Part shown: piece by piece, positions 54,445-63,941 of the stretch
Layout: each line of letters opens with the position of its first letter
How positions within the stretch are numbered: the stretch's first letter is position 1
NCBI RefSeq assembly: GCF_014195685.1
Contig: NZ_JACICF010000001.1
Coordinates: 1,497,317 to 1,561,316, forward strand
Direction of reading: 5' to 3'
Source of the DNA: Sphingomicrobium lutaoense
Lineage (GTDB): Bacteria; Pseudomonadota; Alphaproteobacteria; Sphingomonadales; Sphingomonadaceae
Length of the DNA: 64,000 nucleotides
Translations under genes and position numbers: made by a program
Notes under the pieces: model-generated
The model's input: only the letters and a program-made list of their open reading frames with translations
What the model was told of the DNA's origin: nothing
The model's database searches: none

Positions 54445-56289
54445 ATGACCAGGACACGTCTTCTTGCCGGCAGCCTGCTAGCCGGCGCGGCCATGCTGGC
54501 CTTGCCCGCGCAGGCCTCGGCGCAGCGCGTCGATCGCATCGTCGCTTTCGGCGACAGCTATGCCGACGATGGCAATTTCTTCGCCCTGGTCGGCATCGAT
54601 CCGATTTCCACGGGCGCCTATACCTCCGGCCGCTTCTCGGGCGGTTCCAACTATATCGACACGCTCGGCGCCCTCCTCGACGTGCCGATCGACAATTTCG
54701 CGATCGGCGGCGCCCTCACCGACAATCGCAACACCAACGGCCCGCCCCTGGGCTTCCAGACCGAATATGGCGCCTTCCTCGGCGGCGGCGGCGGGGTCTT
54801 CCCCACCGTCTCGGGCAGCTTCGACCCCAACGATCTCCTCGCCATCTCGATCGGCGGCAACGACGCCCGCTTCTACCAGCAGAACGGCGGCACCCTCGCC
54901 GGCGCCACCGCCGCCGGCCAGCTATCCGCCGCACAAGCCGCGGCGGGCCTCGACCTCCTCGTCAATGCCGGCGCGCGCAACATCAGTTTCCTTGCCGGCA
55001 ACACCGCTTTCATCCCCGAAGTCGCCTTCGATCCCGATCCCGACGCCTTCGAGGTCCGCAACGCCTATTCGACCGCCTTCCTCGCCGACATGCGCCAGAC
55101 GCTGGCGGGTTATGCGGCCAATGGGGTGATGGTGCATTATCTCGACCTCAACGCGGTCGGCGATGCCGTCAACGCCAATCTCGCGGCCTTCGGTCTGGTC
55201 GGCGAGGCGTGCCCGCCCGACACGACCTGCATCATCTCGCAGACCACCGCGAACCAGTATCTCTTCTATTTCGACCAGCTCCACCTCACCAGCCGGGGCT
55301 TCGACATCGTCGGCAAATATGTCGCCAAGCAGCTCGAGGCGCCGCTGACGCTCGCCGCTTCTTCGGAAATGGCGATGGACAATGCCCGCGCCTTCGGCCG
55401 GGTACTCACCAACCGCGCCGATGTCGGCGCGCCGCGTGATGGCGACATGGCCGAGGGCCTGAAGCTGTTCCTCGGGGGCGACGGCTACAGCCGCAACACC
55501 AACATCACGATGACGCAGGATCCGATGGAGATCCGCAGCGTCGGCGTCTCGGGCGGGCTCGAATATGGGTTCGGCAACGGCACGCTCGGCCTCGTCGGAC
55601 GCTACTCGATGCCGCAGGCCCATTATGTCGGCGGTTCGGCCGATGCCGAAGCGACGAGCATCCAGATCGGCGCCTTCGGCAGCTTCGCCATCGGCCCCTT
55701 GTTCGCGCAGGCCTATGGCGGTTTTGGCAGCGACGACCATGAAATGGAACGCGAAGGCGTCGAGCAGGTCGAAGCGCTCGAACGCGAAGCCGATTTCGAC
55801 GGCGATCACATGGTGGCCGGCGCCAAGATCGGCTATCTCGCCAATGTCGGGAAGGTCCGCCTCGGCCCGGTCATCGCGCTCGACTATGCAAGCGTCGATG
55901 TCGATGGCTACACCGAAAGCGGTGACGACGCGCTCAACCTCATTGTCGAGGATATCGAACATTCCTCGCTTCGCGGTTCGGTCGGTGCCGAACTGCGCGG
56001 CGATTTCGGCGGCAATGGCGTGCAGCTGCGTCCCTATGCGGCGGTGCTTCTCGAAAAGGAACTCGACGGCGACGGACGCATCTTCCGTTTCAGCCAGACC
56101 TCGAGCCCCGAGATCGTCAACAGCTGGGACGTGGGCGAGCCCGACGACAGCATCTATGGCCGGATCGCCGGCGGCTTCTCGGCGCAGATTGCTACCGCGC
56201 TTCGCCTCGACGTGTCGGCGACCACGACGGTGAGCAAGGACGACGGCAACGAGACCGCGGCCAACGTCGCTTTCTCGCTCGGCTTCTGA
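54445..56289 (+). CDS. GDSL esterase autotransporter (type Va secretion)
   Basis: The 614-residue protein has a signal peptide (to about ASA at residue 26). A GDSL-family esterase passenger follows with block I FGDSYADDGN (nucleophile Ser38), IGGND and the Asp-His of FDQLHL, and a C-terminal beta-barrel autotransporter domain of about 270 residues ends in Phe. It resembles EstA-type surface esterases. ATG at 54445 has AGGAGAGA just upstream. A strong rho-independent terminator follows 20 bases after the stop, so it is a single-gene unit. The substrate is unknown; lipids or acyl esters at the surface are likely. Confidence 0.9.
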   Translation: MTRTRLLAGSLLAGAAMLALPAQASAQRVDRIVAFGDSYADDGNFFALVGIDPISTGAYTSGRFSGGSNYIDTLGALLDVPIDNFAIGGALTDNRNTNGPPLGFQTEYGAFLGGGGGVFPTVSGSFDPNDLLAISIGGNDARFYQQNGGTLAGATAAGQLSAAQAAAGLDLLVNAGARNISFLAGNTAFIPEVAFDPDPDAFEVRNAYSTAFLADMRQTLAGYAANGVMVHYLDLNAVGDAVNANLAAFGLVGEACPPDTTCIISQTTANQYLFYFDQLHLTSRGFDIVGKYVAKQLEAPLTLAASSEMAMDNARAFGRVLTNRADVGAPRDGDMAEGLKLFLGGDGYSRNTNITMTQDPMEIRSVGVSGGLEYGFGNGTLGLVGRYSMPQAHYVGGSADAEATSIQIGAFGSFAIGPLFAQAYGGFGSDDHEMEREGVEQVEALEREADFDGDHMVAGAKIGYLANVGKVRLGPVIALDYASVDVDGYTESGDDALNLIVEDIEHSSLRGSVGAELRGDFGGNGVQLRPYAAVLLEKELDGDGRIFRFSQTSSPEIVNSWDVGEPDDSIYGRIAGGFSAQIATALRLDVSATTTVSKDDGNETAANVAFSLGF

Positions 56290-56309
56290 CGAGCCACAAA
56301 GGCAAGAAT

Positions 56310-56348
56310 GGGCGGCGCGCGGCCAGGCTGCGCGCCGCCCCTTTTTTT
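56310..56348 (+). terminator. Rho-independent terminator after the autotransporter gene
   Basis: GGGCGGCGCGC (56310-56320) pairs perfectly with GCGCGCCGCCC (56330-56340) around a nine-base loop that itself can close further, followed by C and seven T residues (56342-56348). This is the clearest intrinsic terminator in the window. Confidence 0.92.
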
Positions 56349-56375
56349 GTCGGTTAAAGCGAGTTAATCGACGGC

Positions 56376-57914
56376 ATGACTGCCGATCAGACTGCCGCGC
56401 CCGAAACGGAAGCGAAGACCAATCCCCACGCCGACGAGCGGTTGAAGATCGTTGCCCTCGCGCGGCAATGGTGGCGCCGCAACATGGTCAAGACGGTTGA
56501 CCAACTCGACGTCATCCGCCGCACCAAGGAAGAGTGCGACCTGTCGGGCCGCTACATCTTCATGACCAGCATGTCGGCGGGCATCGCGGTATTGGGCCTT
56601 ATCCTCTCCTCGCCTGCGGTGGTCATCGGGGCGATGCTGCTGTCGCCGTTGATGGGGCCGATCATCGGCGCGGGCTTCGCGATCGCGATCTGGGACGTCA
56701 AATGGCTGCGCGTCAGTGGCCGGACATTGTTCATCGGCGTCATCGCCGCGATCCTCCTGAGTGCGCTGATCAGCTGGATGAGCCCGATCCAGACGGTGAC
56801 CCCCGAGATCGCGGGGCGCACCCAGCCGAGCCTTCTCGACCTTGCGGTGGCGCTCTTCTCGGGATTGGCCGGATCCTATGCGATGATCCGCGGACGCGCA
56901 GGCACGATCGTCGGCGTTGCGATTGCGGTTGCCTTGATGCCCCCATTGGGCGTGGTGGGCTTCGGGCTCGCGACGTTGAACTGGACGGTGTTCGGCGGGG
57001 CGCTGATGCTGTTCATCACCAACCTCGTGACCATCGCCGCGACCTCGGCGGTGATGGCGAGGCTCTACGGTTTCCGGACCAATCTTTCGAAAAAGCGCAG
57101 CGCCATCCAGTCGGTCGTGATCGCCCTTTCGCTGCTGGTCCTCGCCATCCCGCTCTATTTCTCGCTGGGACAGATTGCCTGGGAAGCCCGCGCCACCCGT
57201 GCCGCCAACCAGGTTCTTGCAGCGCAGTTCGACAATCGCGCGCGTTTCCAGTCGATCAATGTCAACACCGACAGCGATCCGGTGACCGTCTCGGCGGCGG
57301 TTTTCACTTCCGAATATCGGGGAGAAGCGTCCACCCGCGCGCAGGAATTGCTGTCGCAGCAGCTGGGCGTTCCGGTCGCGGTCGAGATCGAGCAATTCCG
57401 CGTGCCCATCGCCAGCCGGGCCGCCGAAGAGGCCGAACTGGCCGCAGCGCGCAACCGCCAGCAGGCCGAGGCCACCCAGCGCACGATCGATCGCCTCGTC
57501 GACCTGATGGCGCTGGTGGGCGGGGTGCCGCGCGACGATGTGCTGATTGACCGCGAGCGGCGCCGCGCGGTCGTGCGAGCCCGTCCGATCGAGGGCGCGA
57601 CCCTGTCGGCCTATCGCCGACTCGAACTGCGGATCGCCGCCACTGTTCCCGACTGGACGGTGCAATTGATCCCGCCCGCGCGATCGCTTCCGGATGTCGC
57701 GATCAGCGAAGATGGCGTCCCCGATGCGCGTGCGGTCCGGCTGATCGCATGGGCGGGCGAGCGAATTTCCTTCCCCGTCCTCATCACGGGCAGCAGCGAC
57801 AATGTGGAGATCGTTCGGCAGGCGCTGGAGCAGGCCGGGCTCGAGGATGTGCAGACCGCCGCGGGTAGCGGCGACGCTGTCACCGCCGAATGGACAACCC
57901 CGCGCGCCGACTAG
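56376..57914 (+). CDS. DUF389 membrane protein
   Basis: The 512-residue protein has about six transmembrane helices with the DUF389 hallmarks YIFMTSMSAGIAVLGLILSS, AVVIGAMLLSPLMGPI and IAVALMPPLGVVGFGLA. A long soluble C-terminal region (about 270-512) follows, containing a coiled coil (AAEEAELAAARNRQQAEATQ) and a BON/OmpA-like tail (VLITGSSDNVEIVRQALEQAG). The function of DUF389 is unknown; transport or stress roles have been suggested. The stop overlaps the convergent lipoprotein stop. The C-terminal extension is larger than in short DUF389 proteins. Confidence 0.87.
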   Translation: MTADQTAAPETEAKTNPHADERLKIVALARQWWRRNMVKTVDQLDVIRRTKEECDLSGRYIFMTSMSAGIAVLGLILSSPAVVIGAMLLSPLMGPIIGAGFAIAIWDVKWLRVSGRTLFIGVIAAILLSALISWMSPIQTVTPEIAGRTQPSLLDLAVALFSGLAGSYAMIRGRAGTIVGVAIAVALMPPLGVVGFGLATLNWTVFGGALMLFITNLVTIAATSAVMARLYGFRTNLSKKRSAIQSVVIALSLLVLAIPLYFSLGQIAWEARATRAANQVLAAQFDNRARFQSINVNTDSDPVTVSAAVFTSEYRGEASTRAQELLSQQLGVPVAVEIEQFRVPIASRAAEEAELAAARNRQQAEATQRTIDRLVDLMALVGGVPRDDVLIDRERRRAVVRARPIEGATLSAYRRLELRIAATVPDWTVQLIPPARSLPDVAISEDGVPDARAVRLIAWAGERISFPVLITGSSDNVEIVRQALEQAGLEDVQTAAGSGDAVTAEWTTPRAD

Positions 57915-58525
57915 CCCTGGCTATTGCCGATCGCTGTGCCGTCGTCTTCGCCACCTTCGGCTTCGGCAGGGCCGGCACAATTTGCGAAGATGTCGCGGAC
58001 GCGCTTGGCGCTGGCGACCTGCAGTGGCTCTGCGCCGCTGAGCGTGATATCGACCATGCCGATGCCCGCGAAAGCATTGGCGAGACTGCGCATCAGGTCT
58101 CCAGGCCCGACATTGGCGGTCCACTGTCCCTGGCTGTCGCCGGTCGCCATCGCCACCGGGATCATCGCCGACGCGCCGTTGCCGCTGACGCGGAGCGTTC
58201 CCGCGCCCGCTTCGGCATCGCCGATCGCATAGCGAGTGATCGTCAATTGCGGCTGGCCACCGTCCTTGGTGCAGAGCACCGAGAGTTTGGGGTCGGTGCC
58301 GGCAGGCTGGCCCTGCGGGCCCCAGACCGCCGCGCCCGTATCGTTGTCCATGCGCCAGGCGAAGCGCAGGCCCGGCGTACGCGCGGCGGCATCGTCCTGC
58401 GTCTCGATGAGCTCGGAGGAATCGATCGGATCCACCGCTTCGAGGGCATTGTCGTCGACCGGTTCGACCCGGGCGCAAGCAGTGATAAGCAAGGAGGCGG
58501 AGCAGAGGACCAGCAAGTTTTTCAT
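57911..58525 (-). CDS. Putative lipoprotein of unknown function
   Basis: The 204-residue protein has a lipoprotein signal (MKNLLVLCSASLLITAC; lipidated Cys17), an acidic linker and a domain with paired Cys (SVLCTKDGG and IFANCAGP). It appears to be a periplasmic beta-rich domain. I do not recognise the family. The ATG at 58523-58525 (complement) gives a clean lipobox, while the frame stays open to 58603. It is convergent with DUF389. Confidence 0.68.
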   Translation of the reverse strand: MKNLLVLCSASLLITACARVEPVDDNALEAVDPIDSSELIETQDDAAARTPGLRFAWRMDNDTGAAVWGPQGQPAGTDPKLSVLCTKDGGQPQLTITRYAIGDAEAGAGTLRVSGNGASAMIPVAMATGDSQGQWTANVGPGDLMRSLANAFAGIGMVDITLSGAEPLQVASAKRVRDIFANCAGPAEAEGGEDDGTAIGNSQG

Positions 58526-58662
58526 AGACCCTATGTAAGGCACCCACGGGACTTGCCAAGGCTCCCTCTTCAGCAAAGCGGCTATATGACGAAGCCTCTT
58601 CACCTCCGATTGACCGCCTATCGTTTCGGGGGCATGATGAATTTCTTCCGGGGGGAGGCAGC

Positions 58663-59100
58663 ATGATGACGAGAGATCGCGCGACGCCGTGGCACTTGTG
58701 GCTGGTCGGCCTTGCGGCGCTCCTGTTCAATGCAGGCGGGGGCTACGACTACATCATGATGCAGACGGGCAATGCCGCCTACCAAGCGATGCTCACTCCC
58801 GAGATGATCGCATTCTACGAAGGCTTTCCCTTCTGGATGGAAGCAGCCTGGGGTGTGTCGGTCTGGTTCGCGATCGGCGGGGCCGTGCTGATCCTCCTTC
58901 GGCGGCGGATCGCCGCGCCGACCTTCCTCATCGCCTTCATCGCCTATCTCGTGACCGGCGCCTACATGTATCTGGTGGCGACCCCGCCACCCGGCGTGCT
59001 GACGACCGGCACCCATGTGTTCGCTTTGCTTATCGGCCTGCAGCTGGTTCTTCTCTGGCTCTACAGCCGCAACATGGCGCGGCGCGGCGTCCTGACCTGA
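58663..59100 (+). CDS. Four-helix membrane protein, paralogue 1
   Basis: The 145-residue protein has four predicted transmembrane helices, starting with PWHLWLVGLAALLFNAGGGYDYIMMQT. GGGGGGAGG gives a strong ribosome-binding site. It is similar to the next gene in layout and in the N-terminal motif (HLW-V-G---L--NA-G--DY-M), so the two are tandem paralogues. The family is common in sphingomonads without known function. Predicted inner-membrane location. Confidence 0.72.
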   Translation: MMTRDRATPWHLWLVGLAALLFNAGGGYDYIMMQTGNAAYQAMLTPEMIAFYEGFPFWMEAAWGVSVWFAIGGAVLILLRRRIAAPTFLIAFIAYLVTGAYMYLVATPPPGVLTTGTHVFALLIGLQLVLLWLYSRNMARRGVLT

Positions 59101-59145
59101 TCATGCTCGGGCCCGGCCCGGCTTTGCGCAACAAGGGGAATGAAA

Positions 59146-59586
59146 ATGGAAAGAAGCAAGGCTCCCACCCATCTCTGGATCGTCGGGATCGTTTCACTCT
59201 TGTGGAACGCCTATGGCGCCTTCGACTATCTGATGACGCGCACGCGCAACGAAGCCTATCTGAGCGCGCTGCCGGTCGATTATGACGAGCTGATGGAATA
59301 TATCGACAGCTTCCCGCTGGTTGCCGATATCGGCTGGGGACTGGGAGTTTGGGGCGCGGTCCTGGGCTCGGTGCTGCTTCTACTCAGAAGCCGCTACGCC
59401 GTGCACAGTTTCGCGGTTTCACTGGTGGGGGCCGTGGTCAGCCTCGGCTACGACATGTTCATGGCGGACAAGCCCGAAGGGATGAGCGGCGGCATCTTCG
59501 ACATCATGCCGATCGTGATCATCCTCATCGCCGTGGCGTTACTTTATTACGCCCGCAGGCAGGCGGCCGCAGGGGTCTTGCGCTAA
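59146..59586 (+). CDS. Four-helix membrane protein, paralogue 2
   Basis: The 146-residue protein shares the N-terminal motif THLWIVGIVSLLWNAYGAFDYLM with its upstream paralogue and has four predicted helices. ATG at 59146 is chosen because AAGGGG lies seven bases before it; the ATG at 59140 is too close. It follows the first paralogue by 45 bases and precedes DUF1761 by 27, so the three small membrane proteins probably form an operon. Confidence 0.72.
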   Translation: MERSKAPTHLWIVGIVSLLWNAYGAFDYLMTRTRNEAYLSALPVDYDELMEYIDSFPLVADIGWGLGVWGAVLGSVLLLLRSRYAVHSFAVSLVGAVVSLGYDMFMADKPEGMSGGIFDIMPIVIILIAVALLYYARRQAAAGVLR

Positions 59587-59613
59587 GCTCGGGCAACAGG
59601 AGGGGATGGGAAG

Positions 59614-60000
59614 ATGGACATCAACTGGATCGCCGTGCTGGTCGCGGCAGTGAGTGCCTTCGTGCTTGGCGGCATCTGGTACGGCCCGATCTTCGGCAAG
59701 ACCTGGATGGGCCTTGTCGGGGTGACCGAGGAGAGCATGAAGGAAGCCAATATGGGCAAGATCTACGGGACCGCTTTCCTGCTCAATCTTGTCGCGGTGG
59801 CCGCCTTTGCCATGTTCCTCGGCGATGTCGACCCGGCAACGGGGGCAATGTATGGTTTCGTCGCGGGGCTGGGCTGGGTCGCCACCAGTTTCGGCATTTC
59901 CTATCTGTTCGAGGGGCGTCCGCTCGGTCTCTGGCTGGTGAACGGCGGATATCACACGCTGCAGTTCACCCTTTTCGGGCTGATCCTCGGGCTGTTCTAG
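59614..60000 (+). CDS. DUF1761 membrane protein
   Basis: The 128-residue protein has four transmembrane helices and the DUF1761 motifs NWIAVLVAAVSAFVLGGIWYG and PIFGKTWMGLVG. AGGAGGGG precedes the ATG. The family has no assigned function. It ends one base before the convergent PH-domain gene's stop region. Confidence 0.85.
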   Translation: MDINWIAVLVAAVSAFVLGGIWYGPIFGKTWMGLVGVTEESMKEANMGKIYGTAFLLNLVAVAAFAMFLGDVDPATGAMYGFVAGLGWVATSFGISYLFEGRPLGLWLVNGGYHTLQFTLFGLILGLF

Positions 60001-60001
60001 G

Positions 60002-60604
60002 CTAGCGCGCGAGCGAAGCCTTCTCGTCCGCGCTTCGCGACAGGTCGCGCACCAGTTCGCCGACGCGGCGCACCTCGTCGATGCCGATGAGATCGACGGT
60101 TTCGGTCCTCCTGCTCCCTTCGCTGTCGCGGCTGGTGTGGGTCTCGATCGAGATCTTGCCGCGTCCCGCCTTTCCTTCCCAGCGGGTCACCGGGCCGATC
60201 TGATGCGCCTGGAGGCTTTTGACCTTGAGGCTTTTCCCGACCTTGATGAGCGTGATGAGGCGGCGGTTGGTCACTCCGTGAATGATCTCGCGGTTGGTGA
60301 ACAGCCCCAGGAAGGGCGCGGCGAGCATCCCGAGGCCAATGAGGATGAACGGAATGCCGAAGGCGGGAAAGGCATAGCGCATCAAGCCCATCTCGCCGCT
60401 TTCATTGACGCCGTGCCACGCCATGAAGGTCCAGAAGAGCGCGAAGCCCGTCCAGGGGATGGCGAACAACCAGATGCCGAATGCCGCTAGGTTGGCGACG
60501 CCCATGTTGGCGCGGCCATGCCAGCGCAGATGTTCACCGGCACCCAGTTCGGCCTTGAGCGCCTTTTCCAGCGGATCGGGTTGAAATCCCTTCATGTCCG
60601 CCAT
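60002..60604 (-). CDS. PH domain-containing membrane protein
   Basis: The 200-residue protein has an N-terminal cytoplasmic stretch, two transmembrane helices (IWLFAIPWTGFALFWTFMAW, FGIPFILIGLGMLAAPFLGL) and a C-terminal bacterial PH-like domain (NREIIHGVTNRRLITLIKVG, IETHTSRDSEGSRR). The function of these proteins is unknown; a role at the membrane surface is likely. A second in-frame ATG at 60595 could be the start. It ends convergent with DUF1761 and lies 26 bases downstream of uvrB, so it may be read with it. Confidence 0.77.
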   Translation of the reverse strand: MADMKGFQPDPLEKALKAELGAGEHLRWHGRANMGVANLAAFGIWLFAIPWTGFALFWTFMAWHGVNESGEMGLMRYAFPAFGIPFILIGLGMLAAPFLGLFTNREIIHGVTNRRLITLIKVGKSLKVKSLQAHQIGPVTRWEGKAGRGKISIETHTSRDSEGSRRTETVDLIGIDEVRRVGELVRDLSRSADEKASLAR

Positions 60605-60630
60605 TGTAGCAGCGAACCCGGGACAATGGG

Positions 60631-62823
60631 TTAAGGCCGCCCGCCCATCTTCTTGTAGCGAGTCTTGCCGAAGCGGGTCTTGCGCGTGCCGGGACGACCG
60701 GCGTTCGAATAACCCACTCGCGGAGCGGCGCGCTCGGCATCGGGGATGCCCAGTTCGTCCTCCTCGAGCTTGCGGATTTCATCGCGGAGGCGAGCGGCTT
60801 CCTCAAACTCGAGATCGGCGGCGGCTTTGCGCATCTTCTCTTCGAGTTCGCCAATATAGGCGCGCAGGTTATGCCCGGCGAGCGGCGGGGTGTCCTTGCC
60901 CTTCTTGCCGCGCGGATCGGAGGCTTCCTTCACGTCGGCAAGGAGATCGGCCACCTCGCGGCGCACGCTTTCGGGGGTGATGCCATGTTCCTCATTGTAG
61001 GCGAGCTGTTTTTCCCGGCGGCGTTGCGTCTCGTTCAGGGCGCGTTCCATCGAGCCCGTGACCCGGTCGGCGTAGAGAATGACGCGACCATCGACATTGC
61101 GCGCGGCGCGGCCGATCGTCTGGATGAGCGACGTCTCGGAGCGGAGGAAGCCTTCCTTGTCGGCATCGAGGATGGCGACGAGGCCGCATTCGGGAATGTC
61201 GAGGCCCTCGCGCAAGAGATTGATGCCGATGAGCACGTCGAAAACGCCCATGCGCAGGTCGCGGATGAGCTCGATACGCTCGAGGGTCTCCACGTCCGAA
61301 TGCATGTAGCGGACCTTGATGCCCTGCTCGTGCATATATTCGGTGAGATCCTCGGCCATGCGCTTGGTGAGGGTCGTGACGAGGCTGCGATAGCCAGCCT
61401 TGGCGACCTTGCGCACCTCGCTGACCAGATCGTCGACCTGGTCCTCGACCGGCTTGATCTCCACCGGGGGGTCGATGAGGCCGGTGGGACGGATGACCTG
61501 TTCGGAAAAGACCCCGCCCGTCTGCTCCAATTCCCACGGCCCCGGAGTGGCCGAGACGAAGGTCGTGAGCGGGCGCATCGCGTCCCATTCATTGAAACGC
61601 AGGGGCCGGTTGTCGATGCAGCTTGGCAAGCGGAAGCCATGTTCGGCGAGCGTGATCTTGCGGCGGTGGTCGCCTCGCGCCATCGCGCCGATCTGGGGTA
61701 CCGTCTGGTGGCTTTCATCGACGAACAGAAGCGCGTTGTCGGGCAGATATTCGAACAGCGTGGGCGGCGGTTCGCCCGGCAGGCGACCCGTGAGGAAGCG
61801 AGAATAATTCTCGATGCCCGCGCAGCTGCCGGTCGCGGCGATCATCTCGAGATCGAAATTGGTGCGCTGTTCGAGCCGCTGCGCTTCGAGCAGCTTGCCC
61901 TCCGCTTCCAGTTCCTTGAGCCGCTCGGACAGCTCGTGGCGGATCGCCTCGGTAGCCTGCTTGAGCGTCGGGCCCGGCGTCACATAATGTGAATTGGCGT
62001 AGATCTTCACGCTGTCGAGCTTGGCGCCCGTCTTGCCGGTGAGAGGATCGAATTCGGAAATCTCCTCAATCTCGTCGCCGAAGAAGCTGATGCGCCAGGC
62101 CATGTCTTCATAGTGCGAGGGGAAGATCTCGAGATTGTCGCCGCGGACGCGGAAGGAGCCGCGCGCGAAATTGGTGTCGTTGCGCTTGTACTGGAGCGCC
62201 ACGAGCTTGCGGATGATCTCGCGCTGGTCGACGCTCTGGTCCTTCTTGAGGCTGAAGGTCATCGCCGAATAGGTCTCGACCGAGCCGATGCCGTAAAGGC
62301 AGCTGACCGAGGCGACGATGATCACGTCATCGCGTTCGAGAAGCGACCGCGTGGCGCTGTGCCGCATCCGGTCGATCGCTTCGTTGATCGAGCTTTCCTT
62401 CTCGATATAGGTGTCGGTGCGGGGCACATAGGCTTCGGGCTGGTAATAGTCGTAATAGGATACGAAATATTCGACTGCATTGTCCGGAAAGAAGCTCTTG
62501 AATTCGCCATAGAGCTGCGCGGCGAGGATCTTGTTGGGCGCAAGGATCAGCGAGGGCCGCTGGAGCGTCTCGATGATCTTGGCCATGGTGAAGGTCTTGC
62601 CCGACCCGGTGACCCCCAGAAGTACCTGGCTGTTCTCGCCATGGTCGCGGATACCCTCGGTCAGCTCGCGGATCGCGGTCGGCTGGTCGCCCGCCGGTTC
62701 GAAATCGCTCCTGAGAACGAACTTGCGACCGCCTTCGGCCTTGTCGGGCCGGGCGGGACGGTGGGGCTTGAATTCCTCGCCGGTATCCGGCTCGGCCAGG
62801 CTGGTGCGGATCTGGATCGCCAT
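60631..62823 (-). CDS. uvrB: Excinuclease ABC subunit UvrB
   Basis: UvrB is the damage-recognition helicase-like core of nucleotide excision repair. The 730-residue protein has Walker [13 protein letters not shown], the beta-hairpin region [17 protein letters not shown]-like DESHQT, helicase motifs V and VI ([21 protein letters not shown]) and the C-terminal UVR motif ([15 protein letters not shown]) that binds UvrC. An Arg/Lys-rich tail ([18 protein letters not shown]) extends beyond the E. coli protein. I see no LexA direct repeat in the 114 bases upstream. Confidence 0.97.
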   Translation of the reverse strand: MAIQIRTSLAEPDTGEEFKPHRPARPDKAEGGRKFVLRSDFEPAGDQPTAIRELTEGIRDHGENSQVLLGVTGSGKTFTMAKIIETLQRPSLILAPNKILAAQLYGEFKSFFPDNAVEYFVSYYDYYQPEAYVPRTDTYIEKESSINEAIDRMRHSATRSLLERDDVIIVASVSCLYGIGSVETYSAMTFSLKKDQSVDQREIIRKLVALQYKRNDTNFARGSFRVRGDNLEIFPSHYEDMAWRISFFGDEIEEISEFDPLTGKTGAKLDSVKIYANSHYVTPGPTLKQATEAIRHELSERLKELEAEGKLLEAQRLEQRTNFDLEMIAATGSCAGIENYSRFLTGRLPGEPPPTLFEYLPDNALLFVDESHQTVPQIGAMARGDHRRKITLAEHGFRLPSCIDNRPLRFNEWDAMRPLTTFVSATPGPWELEQTGGVFSEQVIRPTGLIDPPVEIKPVEDQVDDLVSEVRKVAKAGYRSLVTTLTKRMAEDLTEYMHEQGIKVRYMHSDVETLERIELIRDLRMGVFDVLIGINLLREGLDIPECGLVAILDADKEGFLRSETSLIQTIGRAARNVDGRVILYADRVTGSMERALNETQRRREKQLAYNEEHGITPESVRREVADLLADVKEASDPRGKKGKDTPPLAGHNLRAYIGELEEKMRKAAADLEFEEAARLRDEIRKLEEDELGIPDAERAAPRVGYSNAGRPGTRKTRFGKTRYKKMGGRP

Positions 62824-62937
62824 AGGCCGCTATATGGCGACGCAGCCGCCAATGACAATGGAGCGGACCTGCGCACGATGGCCGGTGCCGCCCCGCCATG
62901 CTATGGAGAGCGACCTCGCCAGTAAGGGATGAACGCC

Positions 62938-63384
62938 ATGCACCCTGCCACACTGATCGCCATCCCGGCCGCCTCGCTGTTGCTCGCAAGTGCCGCCGCG
63001 CCGCCGCGCGCTGGACAATGGATCAGCACCGCGACAATCGTCGATGTGTCGGCGCCCGGCATGCCTGCCGGGGCGGTGGCGATGATGAAGGGCAAGCCGC
63101 GCAGCCACAGCTATTGCCTTACCCAGAAACAGGTCGAGGAAGCGCCCGAGGAGATGTTTCGGCAGACCGAGGGCCAGTGCCAATATAAGAAGTTCGACAT
63201 GGCGGGAGGCAAGCTCGACTCGGTAGCGGTGTGCACCGGCGGAATGGGCAAGATGGATATGACCATGACCGGCACTTACGACGCCACCAGCTATCAGAGC
63301 CACAATGTCATGCGCTTCAGCGGACCGCAGGGAAGCATGACGATGACCGCCCATGTGACGGGCAAGCGCACCGGCAACTGCTGA
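62938..63384 (+). CDS. DUF3617 family exported protein
   Basis: The 148-residue protein has a signal peptide (MHPATLIAIPAASLLLASAA). The DUF3617 domain follows with GQWISTATIVDVSAPGMP, SYCLTQKQ, a Cys-containing EGQCQYKKFDMAGG, and the repeat of hydrophilic Met motifs (GKMDMTMTGTYD). ATG at 62938 is preferred because AGGGA is well spaced, although 62929 is also ATG. Function of the family is unknown. It is divergent from uvrB. Confidence 0.85.
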   Translation: MHPATLIAIPAASLLLASAAAPPRAGQWISTATIVDVSAPGMPAGAVAMMKGKPRSHSYCLTQKQVEEAPEEMFRQTEGQCQYKKFDMAGGKLDSVAVCTGGMGKMDMTMTGTYDATSYQSHNVMRFSGPQGSMTMTAHVTGKRTGNC

Positions 63385-63425
63385 TCCCCCTTGCCAAGCC
63401 GCCAGCGCCGTTCCAGTCTCGCCCG

Positions 63426-63917
63426 ATGCGAATAGGGGAGCGTTACTGCAAGGCCGTCGTCCTCTTTTTGGGCGCGGCGCTTGCCGGGTGCAGCCAGGGC
63501 AGCGAGCCCGCGGGGCGGTTCATTTCCGAAGACGAGGTCGCCAAGCGGCTGGGTGCTGCCGCGCCGCACCTGCCGCGTCCCGGCGAATATGAAAGCCATG
63601 TCCGGATCGACGGCGAGAACGTGGCAGCGGGCGAAGGCGGCACCACGCGCGCCTGCCTGACAAAGGAGCAGCTTGCCGATCCGGTCGCCGCGCTCATTAC
63701 CGGCGGGCGTGCCGATTGCGCCTATCGCCAATTCGATTTTCGCGGGCCCGATCTCAGCGCCGACATGCGCTGCATTGCCGACGGGGTCGCGCAGGAATTG
63801 CAGTTGACCGCCAGCTATCGCGCCGACGGTTTCGTGATCGCCATGCGCGCCGCCAACGGGGACGGAAGCCACCGCACCATCGACATGACCGCACAGCGCC
63901 TCGGCGACTGCGGCTGA
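63426..63917 (+). CDS. DUF3617-like lipoprotein
   Basis: The 163-residue protein has a lipobox (GAALAGC) and a domain that parallels the upstream DUF3617 protein: PGEYESHVRIDG, TRACLTKEQ, GRADCAYRQFDFRGPDL, RCIADG and a final GDC. It lies 41 bases downstream of the first copy, so the two appear to be diverged tandem paralogues, one soluble and one lipid-anchored. Four cysteines are kept between them. Function unknown. Confidence 0.76.
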   Translation: MRIGERYCKAVVLFLGAALAGCSQGSEPAGRFISEDEVAKRLGAAAPHLPRPGEYESHVRIDGENVAAGEGGTTRACLTKEQLADPVAALITGGRADCAYRQFDFRGPDLSADMRCIADGVAQELQLTASYRADGFVIAMRAANGDGSHRTIDMTAQRLGDCG

Positions 63918-63941
63918 CCATCAGTAAAGGGGGAGAGTGAT

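Noticed and set aside
62824-62937. Possible LexA box before uvrB.
   Set aside because: I looked for GTTC or GAAC direct repeats with seven-base spacing in this gap and found only a single GAAC, so SOS control of uvrB is not supported here.
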